Source of the DNA: Cellulomonas sp. ES6
GTDB lineage: Bacteria; Actinomycetota; Actinomycetes; Actinomycetales; Cellulomonadaceae
NCBI RefSeq assembly: GCF_030053835.1
Contig: NZ_CP125655.1
Coordinates: 3,038,001-3,102,000 of the forward strand
DNA length: 64,000 nt
Direction of reading: 5' to 3'
Below are positions 61,625 through 64,000 of the stretch, one piece after another. The notes below the pieces were generated by a model. The model had not been told where the DNA came from. It made no database searches and was given only the letters and a program-made list of their open reading frames with translations. Position 1 is the stretch's first letter. Each line of letters opens with the position of its first letter. A program made the translations under genes and the position numbers.

Positions 61625-63175
61625 GTGGCCCCCCGCGGAGACGGACTGCTGAACCACGACCTCCTGCCGAACGAGAAGGGACCCCAGGACGCGTGCGGCG
61701 TCTTCGGGGTCTGGGCTCCCGGTGAGGAGGTCGCGAAGCTCACCTACTTCGGGCTGTACGCCCTGCAGCACCGCGGGCAGGAGTCCGCGGGCATCGCGAC
61801 GTCCAACGGCGAGCAGCTGCTCGTCTACAAGGACATGGGCCTGGTCTCGCAGGTCTTCGACGAGACAGCGCTGAACGCCCTGCACGGCCACATCGCCGTC
61901 GGGCACGCGCGGTACTCCACGACCGGCGGCAGCACGTGGGAGAACGCGCAGCCCACGCTCGGCGCGACCGCCGGCGGCACCGTCGCGCTGGCGCACAACG
62001 GCAACCTGACCAACACCGCCGAGCTCGTCGACCTGGTCGCGGAGCGGTACGGCGCGCAGCGGCGCGGCGAGCTCGCGCGGGGCAACACCACCGACACCGC
62101 GCTGGTGACGGCGCTGTTCGCGGGCGACCAGGACCACACGCTCGAGGCCACCGCCCTGGAGGTGCTCCCGCGGCTGCGCGGCGCGTTCAGCCTCGTGTGG
62201 ATGGACGAGCACACGCTGTACGCCGCGCGCGACCCGCAGGGTGTGCGGCCGCTGGTGCTCGGCCGGCTGGAGCGCGGCTGGGTCGTGGCGTCGGAGACCC
62301 CCGCGCTCGACATCGTCGGCGCGTCGTTCGTCCGGGAGATCGAGCCCGGCGAGCTGGTCGCGATCGACGCCGACGGCCTGCGCACGCAGCGGTTCACCGA
62401 GCGCCAGCAGCGCGCGGGCTGCGTCTTCGAGTACGTCTACCTGGCCCGGCCCGACACCACGATCTCCGGCCGGTCCGTGCACGCGGCGCGCGTCGAGATG
62501 GGTCGCCGGCTGGCGCAGGAGCACCCGGTCGAGGCCGACCTCGTCATCCCGGTCCCGGAGTCCGGCACCCCTGCGGCGGTCGGCTACGCGCAGGCGTCCG
62601 GCATCCCGTTCGGGCAGGGGCTGACCAAGAACGCCTACGTGGGTCGGACGTTCATCCAGCCCTCGCAGACGCTGCGCCAGCTCGGCATCCGGCTCAAGCT
62701 CAACCCGCTGCGGGAGGTCATCCGCGGCAAGCGCCTCGTGGTCGTGGACGACTCGATCGTGCGCGGCAACACCCAGCGTGCGCTGATCCGGATGCTGCGC
62801 GAGGCCGGCGCCGCCGAGGTGCACGTGCGGATCAGCAGCCCGCCGGTGAAGTGGCCCTGCTTCTACGGCATCGACTTCGCGTCCCGCGCCGAGCTGATCG
62901 CCAACGGCCTGGCCGTGGAGGAGATCGGCGCGTCGCTCGGGGCCGACTCGCTCGGCTACATCTCGATGGACGGCATGATCGCCGCGACGGAGCAGCCTGC
63001 CTCGCAGCTGTGCACCGCCTGCTTCACCGGGACGTACCCCATCGAGCTGCCGTCGCAGGACCGGCTCGGCAAGCACCTGCTGGAGCAGAACGAGCTGCCG
63101 CTCGGCCCGCCCGAGGACGGACTCGCCACCCTGGTCCAGGGGACCGGTGGCTCGAACGCGCTGGAGCACCCGTGA
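61625..63175 (+). CDS. purF: Amidophosphoribosyltransferase
   Basis: A 516-residue enzyme that makes phosphoribosylamine from PRPP and glutamine, the first step of IMP synthesis. A 23-residue propeptide precedes the catalytic Cys24 (QDACGVFGVW). The glutaminase half has ALQHRGQESAGIA and HARYSTTG, and the PRPP loop is VVVDDSIVRGNT. Cys in RAGCVFEY, KWPCFYG and LCTACF mark the 4Fe-4S form. It starts at GTG 61625. Its stop overlaps purM (GTGA). Confidence 0.97.
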   Translation: MAPRGDGLLNHDLLPNEKGPQDACGVFGVWAPGEEVAKLTYFGLYALQHRGQESAGIATSNGEQLLVYKDMGLVSQVFDETALNALHGHIAVGHARYSTTGGSTWENAQPTLGATAGGTVALAHNGNLTNTAELVDLVAERYGAQRRGELARGNTTDTALVTALFAGDQDHTLEATALEVLPRLRGAFSLVWMDEHTLYAARDPQGVRPLVLGRLERGWVVASETPALDIVGASFVREIEPGELVAIDADGLRTQRFTERQQRAGCVFEYVYLARPDTTISGRSVHAARVEMGRRLAQEHPVEADLVIPVPESGTPAAVGYAQASGIPFGQGLTKNAYVGRTFIQPSQTLRQLGIRLKLNPLREVIRGKRLVVVDDSIVRGNTQRALIRMLREAGAAEVHVRISSPPVKWPCFYGIDFASRAELIANGLAVEEIGASLGADSLGYISMDGMIAATEQPASQLCTACFTGTYPIELPSQDRLGKHLLEQNELPLGPPEDGLATLVQGTGGSNALEHP

Positions 63176-64000
63176 CCGAGAGCATCACCTACGCCGCCGC
63201 CGGCGTGGACACCGAGGCGGGCGACAAGGCCGTCGAGCTGATGAAGGACGCCGTGCGCGCGACGCACGGCCCGCAGGTGCTGGGCGGCGTCGGCGGCTTC
63301 GCCGGGCTGTTCGACGCGTCCGCGCTGGTGGGGTACCGCCGGCCGCTGCTGGCGACCTCGACGGACGGGGTCGGCACCAAGGTCGCGATCGCGCAGGCGA
63401 TGGACGTGCACGACACCATCGGGTTCGACCTGGTCGGCATGGTGGTCGACGACATCGTGGTCGTGGGCGCGAAGCCGCTGTTCATGACCGACTACATCGC
63501 GTGCGGGCGGGTCGTCCCGGAGCGGATCGCCGACGTCGTGCGCGGCATCGCCGCGGCCTGCTCCGTGGCCGGGACGGCGCTGGTCGGCGGCGAGACCGCG
63601 GAGCACCCCGGTCTGCTCGGCCCGGACGAGTACGACGTCGCGGGTGCGGCGACCGGTGTGGTGGAGGCCGACGGCCTGCTCGGCCCGGAGCGGGTGCGCG
63701 CGGGGGACGTGCTGGTCGCCCTCGGGTCCTCCGGCTTGCACTCGAACGGGTACTCCCTGGTGCGCCGCGTCGTCGAGGTCGCCGGCTGGTCGCTGGACCG
63801 CGACGTCCCGGAGCTCGGGCGCACGCTGGGCGCGGAGCTGCTCGAGCCGACCCGGGTGTACGCGGCCGACTGCCTGGCGCTCGTGGAGCGGGCCGCGGGC
63901 GGGGTGCACGCGTTCAGCCACGTGACCGGCGGGGGGCTGGCGGCCAACGTCGCGCGCGTGCTGCCGGCCGGGCTGGTGGCCGACGTGCCGCGCGGGTCGT
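63172..64000 (+). CDS. purM: Phosphoribosylformylglycinamidine cyclo-ligase (partial)
   Basis: The first 276 codons of AIR synthetase, cut by the window end (full length about 350). It starts at GTG 63172, overlapping the purF stop. STDGVGTKVAIAQ, DDIVVVGAKPLFMTDYIA and ALVGGETAEHPGL are the ATP and substrate sites. It converts FGAM to AIR. Coupling to purF is typical of actinobacteria. Confidence 0.96.
   Translation, partial: MTESITYAAAGVDTEAGDKAVELMKDAVRATHGPQVLGGVGGFAGLFDASALVGYRRPLLATSTDGVGTKVAIAQAMDVHDTIGFDLVGMVVDDIVVVGAKPLFMTDYIACGRVVPERIADVVRGIAAACSVAGTALVGGETAEHPGLLGPDEYDVAGAATGVVEADGLLGPERVRAGDVLVALGSSGLHSNGYSLVRRVVEVAGWSLDRDVPELGRTLGAELLEPTRVYAADCLALVERAAGGVHAFSHVTGGGLAANVARVLPAGLVADVPRGS

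Overview
The window is very GC-rich, single-contig chromosomal DNA from an actinobacterium. GTG starts are common, gene junctions overlap by GTGA/ATGA, and many start codons sit 6-7 nt after a -10 hexamer, which suggests leaderless transcripts. Gene content (a DUF3151 gene before purA, sterol-carrier and YigZ-type genes near purF, an IdeR-type iron box, a SigK/RskA pair, SAM-IV and leaderless Cys leader ORFs) fits Micrococcales, perhaps a Cellulomonas relative; the genus is inference. I saw no integrase, transposase, phage gene, CRISPR array, rRNA or tRNA.

Layout. 1-4751 (-): a sugar ABC operon (binding protein, two permeases, NagB-like isomerase/deaminase, family 4 glycosidase), with a divergent GntR/UTRA regulator at 4922. 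5788: class II fructose-bisphosphate aldolase. 6915-10275: a partner-switching module, made of a PAS-GAF-PP2C-HATPase protein flanked by two STAS proteins, with a decayed MazF-like toxin-antitoxin pair behind it. 10369-14642: DUF3151, purA, purD, purC. 14750-18834: an iron-siderophore ABC operon behind an IdeR/DtxR box. 19043-22238 (-): RskA, SigK, a duplicated His-containing lipoprotein and a small Cys protein. 22495-31073 (-): a peptide ABC operon with an M14 carboxypeptidase, a serine hydrolase and a MarR/GbsR-like regulator. 31234-34673: PaiB-like, amidohydrolase, isochorismatase and one unrecognised gene. 34799-35781: purS, purQ. 35857-40447: a sulfur island (Cys leader peptide, luciferase-like fragment, metZ-rhodanese-DUF1737 behind a SAM-I riboswitch, and a divergent desulfurase-like gene behind a SAM-IV riboswitch). 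40453-41620: a pentapeptide-repeat gene and a tandem palindrome array. 41621-48370: a fatty-acyl locus (MaoC, FabG4, FadA, divergent TetR and acyl-CoA dehydrogenase). 48545: alpha/beta hydrolase. 49315-54373 (-): a second peptide ABC operon, preceded by a poly-Cys leader ORF at 54690-54767. 54841: DUF2599 lipoprotein. 55880-64000: purL, rsgA, small genes, YigZ, purF, purM (cut by the edge).

How it works together. Eight purine genes lie on the + strand in the order A, D, C, S, Q, L, F, M, interrupted by transport and metabolic blocks. The most striking content is regulatory RNA: two different SAM riboswitch classes placed back to back in one 382-bp intergenic region, and two short ORFs ending in Cys-Cys-(Cys)-Arg-stop. 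These suggest that sulfur-amino-acid supply controls methionine/cysteine enzymes and, by inference, a peptide importer that may bring in a sulfur source. Two families of dispersed intergenic palindromes, one with three tandem copies plus a distant fourth, are the main structural novelty.
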